Part shown: positions 22,642 to 34,736 of the stretch, piece after piece | How positions within the stretch are numbered: position 1 is the stretch's first letter | Layout: each line of letters begins with the position of its first letter | Source of the DNA: Marsupella aquatica | Lineage: Eukaryota > Marchantiophyta | DNA: 64,000 nt | Direction: 5' to 3' | Assembly: GCA_973895155.1 (NCBI GenBank) | Contig: OZ316897.1 | Coordinates: forward strand, 10,726,001-10,790,000 | Program-made: the position numbers and the translations under genes | The notes under the pieces: model-generated | The model's database searches: none | What the model saw: only the letters and a program-made list of their open reading frames with translations | What the model was told of the DNA's origin: nothing

Positions 22642-24516
22642 AGAGATAACACTAACAAAGTTAGTTGCAATAATTGTTGATACACAGTTATTGTTAGTTA
22701 GAGTAACTTGGGTAAACAATGTACTGTACATAATTTGTTAGCATCATCCTATCTACAGTAGCTAGATTCTCCCTTGATAAAGCTTGCAAGTCAAATATGC
22801 TCTTTCCCAAAAGTCCGGAGGAAGGTAATCTAGACGGACAAACCCTCTCTACGCTTGTCCATGCCAATAGAAAATGCCCTTGCGCATTACCAAAAAAAGA
22901 GTTCGATGTAGAAATGTAATGAAATTATGCCCTTGCAGAGTATGGACCCAATATTTGGTTTGGGGGTGGGTCCTCTTTGTTTGAGAAGCATTACTTTTTG
23001 GAGGGCTATGGGGCTGGCAACCAGCCAGGGAGGGCACAAGCAAGTGAAGGAGGGCTATGGGCTGAAGGGTGGAGAACCATGGGCTGGAGGGTGGATGGCT
23101 ACGGGATGGAAGGCGGAGGGCTACTGCCCCGTTGGCAGACAGGCTATGGAATGAAAACTAACATAATAGTCAGCTTAGAAATTAACTTTTAGCACCAGAT
23201 CTTAAAGTCCGAACATCATGAGCTGTTTGAAAAACAATGCAAAAGAGCTGATGGGCTTATAAAGGAAAAAACAAGGGCAAGTCACAAGCACATATACATG
23301 CGTTCCAAGAATGTGAGCCAAAAAGTGCAGAGTAGACATGTTGTGCAATAGTGGATATTGAGTAGATTCAAACTTGGCACTGCAGATTTTAAAGGGATAC
23401 TACTTTTTCCACTTGCACAGAATTGAGAATTTCTTATCAATCACTACAGTTACTGTATTAAATCCACCATTTTACTCTTATGGTGAGTTTATGATGGGGT
23501 TTATGAAATGCAAGCTAGATGGAATTAATCGCCACCCTTAAACTGTAGACTGTATTTTGAATTCCAAAAGAAAGGATTCACATTGCATACTGGGGTTATT
23601 TTGAGTGCAACCTGTCCCAGCATCCCCATCCATCGAAGCCATCCAAACATCCCAAACATCCCTATATGTAAATGCATTTTATGTAGAGACAAAGGACACA
23701 AATGAGCTGGATTCAATATTACAAATGTAAATTTTTGGGTTGGTTTGAGTGTAATTAGGACAAGACACTGAGAATCTGTACCTTAAGTGTACAGGTTTTC
23801 AAGAATTGTGCACTTTGTACTTTTACTGATCATTATTTGAAACATACTTTTATTTGGCATGTGTTCTCCCACTCAATCCTGTTAACTAGTAGCTAATAGT
23901 CATGTACATATCATTACAAGACAAACAAATGAAGCATGTTCCAAGATGAGCATGCTATACTATATTCTTATAGTACATGAAGTGTGTGGCATAGTGAAAA
24001 GCTGATAGTTATTTCAGTACGAGGTCAAGCACCCAGACATATATATGGAGCATATCTACTCCTCTAGACGACAATTACAGTATATGGCTCCTGGTGCTAG
24101 GTCCTTGGGCTGCTTATGAAATCTACAAGACATTGTGAGAGTATACTTCAAGACATTCTAGACTCACTTCAATTGGCAGATTTTGCAACATTCAAGATAC
24201 AGCAAGAGCTCCTCCATTTGTTTCATGAATTTGGCAAGTTCTTTGCAAATCATATTAAAGCACCTCCAATCTTCACACAATTCCAATCTTGGAAGTCACC
24301 CAGGCTGTAGAAGGTTTCTACAGTTCATTTGACATGATCTCAATCATTCATGTCATAGCAAATTCCAAAATCCAGATGACCTAACCATCAGGACAGAGTC
24401 AGAGTTTCTAGATTCCACTTTAATTGATCATTTCTTGCTTCAATCATTATGTTTTATAGTTTTACATCTTCACGTTCATAGTGTAAGACCAAGATCTGGA
24501 ACATAATTACTACCCT

Positions 24517-24580
24517 CGTATAATTATATTGTTCAAAACAATTAGTTTCGTATAATTATATTGTTCAAAACAATTAGTTT
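24517..24580. repeat. Perfect 32-bp tandem duplication
   Basis: The unit begins CGTATAATTATATTGTTC at 24517 and again at 24549. It is AT-rich and noncoding. Confidence 0.9.
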
Positions 24581-25779
24581 CATCACATTGAGCATTTCTC
24601 TTGGATTTCATCCTGTTTATTGTTACGTAATTATACCTGATTGAGGAGCCCAAAGCCAATTTATTGCTGATGCCAAGCCAATTTACAAAGCTACAACGCC
24701 CTGCTTGATAAGACACTTACAATCTCTGGTGAAAATTCTCCCACAAAGTTGTTCCCTCATTTCAAGCTTTAATCTGTGAGAATTGTAGCGAACACTTCAG
24801 CAGCCAAATTTTTTATCTGCGTAGGCAGCTAGCCATTAATTGAGATGGGTAGGAGAGTTTGCCGGGACCTGTCTAATTTGCTTCTTTCTCTCGTGGTGGC
24901 TTTCTAGAAACAAATTGGATCTCTCGAGGTGGCTTCACATTCCACAATTGAATGAAAACTATAAAAGATCCAATCAAAACAAACTATAAATTAAAGATGC
25001 AATCACAGCTTACCATAAAAGATGCTACCCAAGTCTTCTTAAACATTTTGCTCTACTCTATCTTGGAATCTTTGGAAATCCATCTAGGCTTATTTCCCTT
25101 TATCAATGATGAAAATATCTAATATTCTCCAATAGGATAACATTATTGTTCATACACCCTAAACCCGATTGTCCAATAATATAAGATTACAAATATACTT
25201 TCATTTTAATGTTTGTAAAAAATTAAAGTAGTGATATTCTTTAATTTGTGGGCCCCCTTTATGCATCAGTCAAGTTCTTTCTTTTCTCCACATCCATGCC
25301 CTGGTTTACCCACCCCTGCATATTTAAGAGTCAACCCCCTTGGAGCTGTGCGGTATCTCTGGTCCGGACCCTTTGAGGTGTTGATAATTATACTTAGGAT
25401 AACATTCAAGATGCGATGGCAACAATTGCTTGGAATGCCATGTCATTGACTATTATAGAGCAACCTAGTGCATGTGCTTCAAATTACCCGGAGATGGGGT
25501 CACTAATGCTGAGCAAACTTAATATGACATGCACAATGACATGCCCATGATCATCCTATGCACGAGTAGTCAACATAGAGAGATACGTGGTGCACTTTAG
25601 TTGAGGTGTGACAGGGCCAATGGTCCCAAGGAATGATTTTAAAGGGTAATAGTGACGCACACATGTAAATAAATAGATTTGTGTCAAGTTTTTTTCTTTT
25701 GTTCTCTTACAACCTTGCCAACCATATTTATGCGCAATATAGATGAGGGAAGTAGTCCTCTTAATTTTAGTTATCGGCC

Positions 25780-26770
25780 ACGCCTCAGAGTAAAGGGGGT
25801 TGGCCGCTGGCCAGTGCGGGGCAAGGCATGTGCCCTATTGCCATTCCATGCAAGAGCCGGGGGATTATCTAGCTTTACATTTTTATCACCAGCCCTAGTA
25901 TTAGCTTATGGGGGCCGGGTCGAAGGGCGTTAGTGGCCAAGCGCCGCAATGAGGTGCCCCGGCAGCAACACAGACCCCAGCACAAATTAGCCCCGGCCAA
26001 AAGAAGCTGGCCATAGCGAGTAAGGTGGCCCCGAAGAAGGGAGCCGGCCAAAGGCAGGAGGCCCGGGAGAAGGGAGCCAGCCAGGAAGAGAAGAAGAGGA
26101 GCCAGCCCGGGAAGGCGCAAGCAAGAGGGCGCAAGGAGGAGCCGGCTGAGGGGAGGCCTCGGCCATAGGGGCGCGAGCCAGATTGAGCCGGCCAGGAGTG
26201 AAGGTGGCCCGGGAGAGGGAGCCGGCCAGGGATCCCCTTTTCAAAAGGTGGCCTCGCGAGTGGGAGGGCGCGTAAGAAGGCAGGGGGGATTAAAATCCCC
26301 CAAACTCGGGAGCATAGGGCGACGGGCCCCCAAAGCACGAACCAGGGGGGTTGGCCATTAAGGCGCCCATAGGGACGCGTGCCAGAGGGAGCGAGGGGCA
26401 AAGATGGGGGAGGGGGATAATAAATGCCCCAACCCTGGGGAGCAGGTGCGTAAGGAGGAAGTGGGAGGGGGATTAAAATCCCCCAAACCCTGGAGGAGAA
26501 GGTACCAAAGGGGGGAGGGAGGCAGTTAAAGGTCCCTGGATCCCATTGATTTGGCAGGGCAGGTACAAGCGAGGCAGGGGGAGGGGTCTTAAAGACTCCC
26601 CCAGCTTGGAGGTTCCCCGCACTTTGGGGGAGGCCTCGGCCATGGGGGTCCGCACCCTGAAGGAGGAGGCGCGAGTAGGTGAGGAGGGGCTAATAAAAAC
26701 CCCATATCCTAGCGGATTTCCAAAGCCTCGGTCATTAGAAGCAAATTTTGGGGGAAGGAGCGGCTTATTT
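25780..26770. repeat. GC-rich imperfect tandem-repeat region, probable 5' part of an element
   Basis: Recurrent phrases GCCGGCCA/GAGCCGGCC, GGCCTCGGCCAT(A/G)GGGG, and G-runs followed by ATTAAAATCCCCC or AATAAAAACCCC mark degenerate units of roughly 100 bp. The base composition differs sharply from the AT-rich surroundings. It ends at a TATA-like TTATTTAAG (26766) followed by a pyrimidine-rich leader and the coiled-coil ORF at 27089, so it may act as the promoter/LTR-like region of that element. The long open frames on the minus strand here are compositional. Confidence 0.5.
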
Positions 26771-27088
26771 AAGTCGTTCATTGCTAACTCCTTTCCTCAA
26801 GTTTTTTTTGCGTTCCTCATTCATTGCCAAAACTCATTTTCACCCATTGCCGAAGCTCATTTTCTCTCCTCATCAACCTTCCCCTTTGTGTCATGTTCTA
26901 CCTCTATTTTCTTTGAGTAATTTTGAGAGCGGTCGTGTAGTGAGCTGGAGTGGGGATTGACAAGGGCTTGGAGAGGGAACCTGATTTATTTTATCGTGGC
27001 TGGTTACGGGGGCCGCACGAGGCCAAGCTCTGGGAATTGAGGAACCAGAATTGGTCACCGGTTGTGCTCTTGAGGGGGAGTGGAGTGG

Positions 27089-28997
27089 ATGAGATCCCAA
27101 GACAGACCTGAGTTCACCAACGCTCGCATTAGGAGGTACAAGGCAACCTACCGGGAGTACATCGCTTTGCAGCTAGCCAAAGAAGAATAAGAGAAATTGG
27201 CAACCAGGGCCACAATGTCAGGGACCAGTGAAGCACCCATGTCATGAAGGACTCAACGACGTTCATACCCCAAGACATTGGCCAAGCTTCTGGACGATAG
27301 CCGTGAATTGTTTGAATCCACCGGGATTATCAATTTAATGCGAGTGGACATGCGTGCTCCAGTGGATAGGCATTGGAAGATTGAGGATGGGATGGACTTA
27401 CGGGATGATGGATTGTACTTTGCATGCATCAAGCGCACCCTCCCTCATGACGAATTGACTCGGTTGCTGATGTTGCACAACCAGGACCTGACATTCTACC
27501 CCATGGAGCCACCAGGGACACTCACATTGGAAGAGTTGGCCATGTACGTGAAGGAGACTACCTCTGTGGTACACATTTCCCTTGCATCCTTCAAGGACCC
27601 AGCGCTCAGGGGTTTTGTTGGAAAGGTCCATCAACGGATACTCAGCTGGGTGCAATCAGGTATAATTACAGGGGAACACTTGGCCATTGCATTGGACATC
27701 AAGCAGCACCCGGAGCACACATACGGATGGTGGGTGTTTGGTTTGAGGAAAACGCTGACCGCAGATCCCAAAGGCCACAAGCCTGGAGGAATCATCCATT
27801 TTCTTGGGTCATTTCTCTTGAACAGGATGGAGGGGCTCATCTCAGTTCCCGAACCAGAGGAAGGAGTATTGCCCTCCTTCCCCACCGTCTTACGAAAGAT
27901 TGCCACCACCGTCGTGCAGAATTTGACCACGGATTCCACCAAGGAGCTGGCCACTGAGTCCGTGGTGAAGGGGGCACCGGATGAAGAGGAGGATATGGAT
28001 GAAGAGTTTACCATGCAGTGGTTGGAGTCCTTGATTGGTAATCCCGAGGAGCCCATTTTGTATGACATTCCAGAGGTATACTTGGCGGAATTGCAAGTTA
28101 GAGTACCGTGATGCTATTAACAAGGGCTGGCAATTGTGCAAAGCCATGAAGTGGGCTCTGAGTAGGGCCAATGCTAAGGTGGCCACCTTGCAAGTCGGGC
28201 ACAAGACGCTGAAGGAGGTCATACTGTCCAAGGAGGAGACTATTCAAGAGAGGAGTAGGTTGTTGAAGCAAGCCTATGACCAAGTTGGCCACTTGCAAGG
28301 AGCCCTGTCCACCAAGGCCAAGGAGGCCGAGGAAGTAGTTGCTTTGAGGAAGGAGCTGGTAACGATGAAGCAAGCCGAAAAGGGTGTGGATACCCTCAAA
28401 AAGCAGATTTCAGAGTTGCGTGGCCAGGTGAGTGCTTATGAAACAAGGGCCAAGAGAGCCGACGCCCTGAGTCTAGGGAAGAGGAAGAAGCCCTGTCCAC
28501 CCGGTGTTACTCCTGTTGCTTCGCCAGATATGTTGGCCAAGGCCATTGATGCAGTGGTCATCGAAGTAACCAAGACTTACGGGCCAATGTTGGAAGCGGC
28601 CAAGAAGGACAAGGAGAAGTGCAAGAGCCTGGAGAGTAAGTTGAAGTCAACCCGCAAAGCACTAAGGAACGCAACGTCTGGCCAAGGAACCGCTGGTATG
28701 CCACCTAGGTCGGTGACCCCGGGAACTCCCGTGGCCATGCGCCAGGTCTTGCCACTAGAATTGCGGGGTGATGAGGAGACAACATTGTGGAAGGACACCA
28801 TCGATCACGGGTACATCAGGGCTTGGCAGGCTTTGGCGGCATTACGGAAGCAAGGAACCTCGGGCCAAATGTCGGGAAGGGCCACCCCGGGGAAGAGTAG
28901 GGGAGGAGGTGTTGCATCTACCCAGGGGGGCAGTGAGGCCAGTGATGACTCTCGGGGATGGAGCCCCGGCACCATAAGTGAGTCTGAGGAGGATTAG
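27089..28997 (+). pseudogene. Broken ORF with a coiled-coil half; probable retroelement gag-like protein
   Basis: From ATG 27089 the frame crosses an early TAA (about 27188) and a TGA (about 27245), runs open to 28111, and continues after a +1 shift (near 28085-28110) to the stop at 28997. It totals about 630 codons. The first half is globular (RHWKIEDGMDLRDDGLYF ... HTYGWWVFGLRKTL) with an acidic patch. The second half is a long charged coiled coil (roughly 28120-28470) followed by a basic, Pro/Ser/Gly-rich tail ending in an acidic Ser/Glu stretch. A globular N-terminus plus coiled coil is the layout of the 'putative gypsy-type transposon' ORFs of plants. I propose that relation by architecture only. 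No zinc knuckle or polymerase follows. Confidence 0.5.
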
Positions 28998-29002
28998 TAG
29001 TG

Positions 29003-29295
29003 GTACGGATGTTGACCGTACGGAGGTTGGTTTTGGGCACATGTCCAACTGGCCGACTCATGGGCTTATTGGAAGGAGCTCGTCGAGCTTAATCTAACGA
29101 TGTAAGACACGCCTCAAACGGAGTTAAAATGAGAGAGATATGGACTGAAGCGTTTTGGTGAAGAATTAGGGTCCGACGCCGTACGGACGTCCGTACAACC
29201 TTCAGGATGACCCGGCCAAGTCAGGGCATGTGGCCATGGCCAGGGTACCTCAATTTGATGTTGTGATGGGGGGCCGGGACCGTACGGACTATTTG
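29003..29295. repeat. Cluster of CCGTACGG palindromes after the coiled-coil ORF
   Basis: The 8-bp palindrome CCGTACGG or close forms with CGTACGG or TCCGTAC recur around 29025, 29178-29200 and 29278, and again near 30977. Composition is GC-rich like the upstream element, so this may be its 3' noncoding part. Confidence 0.5.
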
Positions 29296-29299
29296 GACG

Positions 29300-31420
29300 C
29301 GGCGGTGGCTAGGGTAGAGTTTGGGACTTGGTAGGCCATATCTCGGGCGTCTGATGTCCATTTTGGGAGCCATTTTCGAGGTTACGATCAGGATGGCCGT
29401 GGCTACTCATAAAATTTCTCAGGACCAGATTTCGATCACCTTCTACTTTTGGCTATTTCCATGGCCAGAGTAGTGGGAGGCGTTGGCCGCCCCGTAGTAG
29501 GAAGGTAGGCCATGGCCTACATAGGACATTAGTCTAGTTTTGTTTAGTTGGTGTGATGGCCAACGAAGGCACCATTGGCCTCACTTAGGTAGCAATAGGG
29601 TTAGGGGTGCATGTGTGTGCCGCATGTGTAGAAAACTTTTAGATTAGCGGCGCCGCCAGTGGATGGTGGCCAGCCAGGGCAGTGGCCGCCGCCACACCCT
29701 AGGGCTTGTGTGTTCACGTATTGTTGTTTTCAGTATTTAACCAGCAGGCCCCGGTAGGAGCTGGGGGAACTCAGTCTAGTGTTGGTTTTAGGGAAGTTAG
29801 CTCATAGCCAGAAGCGGGAATCAAGCCAGAGTAGTGAGGTAGAGATGTAGCACTTGCCCCGTGAGGCAGGAGTTGGCAAACGATAGGAGGCCGGGTTGTC
29901 CTTGCAATGTGTTACGACGTTTTGCCAAAAGATATGGATTTGGTTTGATTCCTCAAGTTTTGGTGTGACGTTATCTTTTCTGGTTCACGATTGTGTTCTT
30001 TCCCCAAGAAGTGTCTAAGGAATCCTTGCACGGTTTGGTCAACCCTGTGAGAAAGAGGGGTGGTGACAGCACTCCACCAACGACCAGTAGGAGTGTGTGT
30101 GGTGCAGTCCATGGGACTTGATCAAAAGTAGAGAGGCTAGTTGGTAGACTTGATCAAAAATTACACTTCCAGGAGCAGAATCAAATATACTCATCCTACA
30201 TGCAATAGAATCCGAATAGCGTCCCTCCACGTTCCCGTCATACGATAACAAATAATTTTAGTAGGAGGAAATACGTATTTGTCATGTAAATCGTTTGATA
30301 AGCAAGTGACATGAGGCTACAACCAAGGGAACACACAAGAGCTTTACTCCACTCGAGGCCCATTGGGGTACGGTCAATTATTAAATTATCAGTTATCAAT
30401 GATTGATTAAGTTATCAGTCTTTTAGCCCTCAAATTTTCTGAATCTCAGTTGAGTAGCTTGCTAAGATCTCAAGGGTCTCACTATATGGAGGCCTCCCCA
30501 TCACCTGCGATGTTTTTAGGTTTTGGACCCCCTAAAATGTAAGAATTTTTTTTTTCTTCAACCCCTATGAATATTCCAAAATTTTTGTTTGAAAGACCCT
30601 AATGTTCTTATAAGTTTCAAAATTTTATTTAAAGGACCCTATTGTTCTTTTGAGAAAATTCTTAAGTCTTCACTTTGAACCAATAAAATGACCCTATCTT
30701 TTGTCGCATGTGATGTGCCATTTTTGTGGAAGTGAAAACCCTAAGGCTAAGATGGGGCCTTTGCACCTCCATGCATCGCAATTGGACAATTGAGATTGAC
30801 TCAATCTTGAATGGCCAACCTTGCCAAGATTGGCATATAGATCCAAAAATGGACAGAAAAAAACAAAAATGCCTTCCCCCAATTTTTTTTGGAAAAAACA
30901 ATTTGGTAAAATCACATATCCGTACCATATGGACACCTGGCCATCTCAACTGACCTCGTTGAGAGGGGTGTCCATACCGTACGGACACACATAGTGATTA
31001 AAAAAAAGTTTTGTTTCTCCCTCAAAATTTGAGAAAAAAATCAAAATTTTTTGCATTTTTTTGGGTATTGCAATTTTCTCTCCTCTTTGAGATGATGTGG
31101 CAACTTATATTAGGTTGACTGATGGAGATGATTGATAAATAATTGATGAAATTACTTATCTTAGGCGCATTGTACATACAGAGTCTCTGCATTACAAGAT
31201 CTCTCTTATCTCTCAATTATATTGGCTCTGTAACAATGAGCCTTTAGAAGTGAGTTCCTTCTATCCAAGGAAGCATGGTCTTGCGATAGAGTGTGCAACC
31301 TAGTGAATCTAATGTAGTCCACTACTAAGGTCAACCCTAGCTATGGTTAAAATACAATTTTAACCCAAGACCTAAGAGTAAATGCCTAACAACTAAGAGG
31401 AGGCGGGCTGACCTAGTCTA
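29300..31420. other. Noncoding; 3' part of the GC-rich unit, then AT-rich DNA
   Basis: 29300-29900 keeps the GGCC-rich composition of the element and contains a second TATA-like CAGTATTTAACC near 29730, which could mark an LTR-like end. From 30100 the sequence turns AT-rich. A diverged copy of the 22474 repeat lies at 30676-30740. No gene is supported. Confidence 0.4.
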
Positions 31421-31429
31421 TTCTTGGGT

Positions 31430-32253
31430 TGGACTTTGTGGCCTTGGGGATGTGATTATTGCTAATCCTGTAATTGGTTGGTCCGGAGCAATGTAATGGT
31501 TGGTGCCCATGTCTTGGGTCATGCTGTAGCCAAGGCAGCCCTGCATGAGGGGGAAGGGCTATGTTGTTTGGTAAGGGCGCTAGGGCCCAATCTATAATTC
31601 TATCTGCCTGTTTGCTCAACTCAGAGGTCTTTCATTTGACCTCTTCACACTATATTGGACAGCAGTTTAGACCAACACACATGTGAGGTCTTGATTGTGT
31701 TTCAAGCGAACTTAGGTCTTATCCCCTTGTTCTTGTCATCAGTGACTTTGTCAATCAACAGGTGTGTTGCTATAATTACGTAGGCATTGTAGGGTTGCTT
31801 AGGCAGTGGGTTTTAGGGCAGGGCCTGAGGACATTTTCCTTTCCTTGACCCTCATGTGCAGCGTACTCCCAGACCATGCTGGATCCACTTTCCAATTTGC
31901 TACCCATTTTCAACAGGCTATTAGTTGGGTTTTAGGGATTGTAAGGTTTGATTTAATTTGTTCTTTCACTGTTGTCTCTCTGGTTTTCTGGTTTAGTATG
32001 TGACTGTTTTCTCTCTGGTGTTGTGGCTCTGTCAGTCTGTGGTCTTCGAGGTTTATTTTTCTAGTCTCCTCTCTTCTATTGGTTTTCTGGCCTTTGGGAT
32101 CCTGAATGACTCTCAAATTGACACCTTTGTTTCAGGGGATGGCTCTCTTGCTCCTTTTGTTTTGGGGGATTGACTCTCTTGTTCTTTGACTGCATTTTAT
32201 ATATATAGTAGAATAGAATGGGGAATTTTGATTCGTTTAAAAAAAACACCCAG
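31430..32253 (+). mobile_element. Possible 5'-truncated L1-type LINE
   Basis: The right end (TATATATATAG, AATGGGGAATTTTG, then A8 at 32240-32247) resembles plant L1 3' ends. A broken frame near 31494 reads NVMVGAHVLGHAVAKAAL, reminiscent of the RNase H tail of plant LINEs. No target-site duplication could be found, so the call is tentative. Confidence 0.35.
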
Positions 32254-33129
32254 GGAAACCATGCCGGACTACAACCATCATGCACTAGCAGTACTAGCTT
32301 GAGCGAGGGTGCCCCAGAGGGTGTGTCAGGCAAAGGTCTATAATTGTTTAACTTTGAAGATGTATCAAAAGACATATAATCTGCCTATGTAAGAAATTCA
32401 CTATACTTGTGACCTCGGCAGTTTCACTTTCACAAAAATGACACAACTGGTACAATGAAGGATATGATCGTTTTATTGGTGCTAAGGGAAGACTTAAGAG
32501 TTTTCTCAGAAAAACAGCATGGTCTTTTCAATCCAAATTATGAAAATACTAGGGTATTTTTAATCCATTTTCTTGGGATACTTTTTGGTTTACATTTCAG
32601 GGGATCAGAGGCCAAAATGTTGCAGGTGGTGCATGGGGAGCCCTTGCATATAGTGAGACCCCGAGCTTGTGACTAGCTAGAACATTGCATCAATTACATG
32701 ATTAACCGATTGGATCCATGGGAACCCCAATTTGTCTTGTATCTTAATAAATAAAGAACAGAGGGCAAGATTGAGGTTAGTTCTTGCGGATTAGCATTGA
32801 TTAGCCCATAGGTAGTTGCCTGTTGAATTGCCTGCCTATGATCAAAAGATTATTTATGATATATATTAGGTTAAATGTTAGCTAGGACACACTGAATTCA
32901 TTGGCTGATATATCCCCAGCTGAGGTGCAGGTCAGTGGGGTGGGGCTGGTCTTGGGGCAGGTTGGCCCAGTCCCTAGTTCAAAACCTGCTAGCACTGTAA
33001 GTCTCTTTAATTTACATTCATCCCAGTCACCCAAAAGTGCGATCAATTCACTCTGGTTACACAAACGAAATCTTGAGGCAGCCGGCGGCGGTAAGCCTAC
33101 ATAGGAGGTGTACGGGATACTCATAATAA
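32254..33129. other. Noncoding, with possible SINE-like segment
   Basis: Near 32976 AGTTCAAAACC matches 10 of 11 positions of a pol III B box. The segment ends with GCGGTAAGCCTACATA near 33090, similar to GGCAAGCCTACATAG at 13178. It may be an old SINE. No gene is supported. Confidence 0.3.
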
Positions 33130-33490
33130 ACATTGAACTTGCCTTTCAAGCCCCGGTTTGGCCATGATGGGCATATTGGAGGTCTCGACCACGTCATCCG
33201 GACACCCGGTCGCCCCGACCCCACCCCTGCCCCCACCATTTTTGACCCGGCCTGGCCCCGACCTCTCCCGGCCTCGACTCCAAACAGGAGGACCAGCATG
33301 CTAGACTGGGGGACCCCGGGACTGGGTTGGGCCGGAGTTTGGTAGAGTTCGGGAATGGCCAGGAAATAAAGTTGGAATATGCATCAAATGGGCCTTTTTT
33401 GGCCATCATTTGATGATTTAATGTGTCAGGCAAGGCGTCAAGTTGCCCATTAGGTCAAACCGAGTTTCAAGCTTAATATAACTTAGCCAA
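33130..33490 (-). repeat. Inverted diverged copy of the C-rich dispersed element
   Basis: Read on the minus strand it matches the 15600 copy: CGGTTTGACCTAATGGGCAA, then CTTGACGCCTTGCC, then TCAAATGATGG, then a C-rich segment (GCCCCGACCCCACCC). Confidence 0.6.
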
Positions 33491-33509
33491 AGGCACCTCC
33501 AGCCCTGCC

Positions 33510-33626
33510 GGTAATCACACATCAAAATGTGACAATATATAGTGTGCTATCATTGATTTAAAAATAATAATTAAGTTTATCATGGTATGGAAGAATGCAG
33601 TAAGGCTATGTGTCATATTTTGATGT
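33510..33626. mobile_element. Small MITE, same family as 13202-13359
   Basis: The left end GGTAATCACACATCAAAA and the right end GTCATATTTTGATGT are inverted repeats around about 80 bp of AT-rich DNA. Confidence 0.65.
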
Positions 33627-33695
33627 CCCACCTCTAGCTGTTGTGGAGACCCCACCTCTAGCTGTTGTGCAGACCCCACCTCTAGCCTACCAGCC
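33627..33695. repeat. Three 24-bp direct repeats
   Basis: CCCACCTCTAGCTGTTGTGG-type units begin at 33627, 33651 and 33675, immediately beside the MITE end. The last unit is partial. Confidence 0.9.
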
Positions 33696-34736
33696 AGCAC
33701 TAAATGCTTCAGTTGACTGTCATGCTCCTCATGCAAAACTTTTCTTACTCTACAATCTATCGTCTGCATGTACAATTATAGCCTTGTGCAATGTACAATC
33801 ATAGCCATGTGACTTCTGTCACAAGGAGGACCACATAAAAACACACTCCATGATATGTTTTATCCGGCAGTGCAATCATTGCCGCAAAACAAAAAAAACC
33901 ATCTCTTAACTCCTTAATTAGGACTTTAGGAGCTTTCAATATGCGTTTTCCCAAGAGTGCGCACATCGCCATTCAATACCAGCGCCATTTCAAATAGCTG
34001 CTACAAGCATAATGGCCTGGTACGAAATAACAGCATGGGAGCCGAGAAATTTACTTGGGTCTACCCTTTCTCGCCTTGGCGCCGGGTTTGTTCCTTGAAT
34101 GGGTGTCGACTTTCTCGTCCTGTTTGACTTGAAAGGAAGTGTGATGCCCTACAGTCAATACATAGGGAGCGCTAAACTTTCCCAACCCAGACCCAAAGGG
34201 CAACGGACCGGATGAATCCGTCTCCTGTCCCAGCTGGACAATATAATACTAATTAGTGGCCCGCGGTATTGGAGAAGATTCTGGGGACAATTGGTCAATA
34301 TATCTGTAAACGTGTAAACAATCTATTCTAGAGTATCATGCGGACGACGATTCAAGAAACAGTCAATGATATCCAGATCACACATAGGGGACCGGCCTAG
34401 TCATTGGTTCCTTGAGTACTGTACTAGGTTTGACTTACAACTACTGGACATGACGACGTTGTTCCGCATCTGGTCCAGTGACCAGGTCTGTAAGGGTTTC
34501 AGTCCGTCGTGCTACAAAACCTGGCTCAGATCGCTGCCATCAATCACAACAGAGCTTTCATGCTCGTCGCCTCTAATTTGCTTCTGACACTAAGCCTGAA
34601 TGCGTCGCTCCTTTCCTGCATTCTCAGTGAGAATTCGCCCAGGGTTCCTTGAACAGTGAGCACTTCAAGCGGTTTTTCAGCTGCCGACTATTCACAGGGG
34701 TGGTGCGCTGAGAACTCGAGATCCAAGGGTGCCGCA

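Larger units (their letters stand above)
21212..25780. other. Intergenic between PPO-1 and the GC-rich element
   Basis: No gene supported. Segments 21440-21850 and 24600-24920 have diverged counterparts downstream of PPO-2 (38620-39000 and 39840-40150) in the same order. The material between them (21.9-24.6 kb) is therefore at least partly inserted. Local tandem repeats are listed separately. Confidence 0.5.

Noticed and set aside
25901-26401. 166-codon minus-strand open frame
   Set aside because: It runs through the GC-rich repeat units where stop codons are rare by composition. Its translation is repetitive and lacks a domain.
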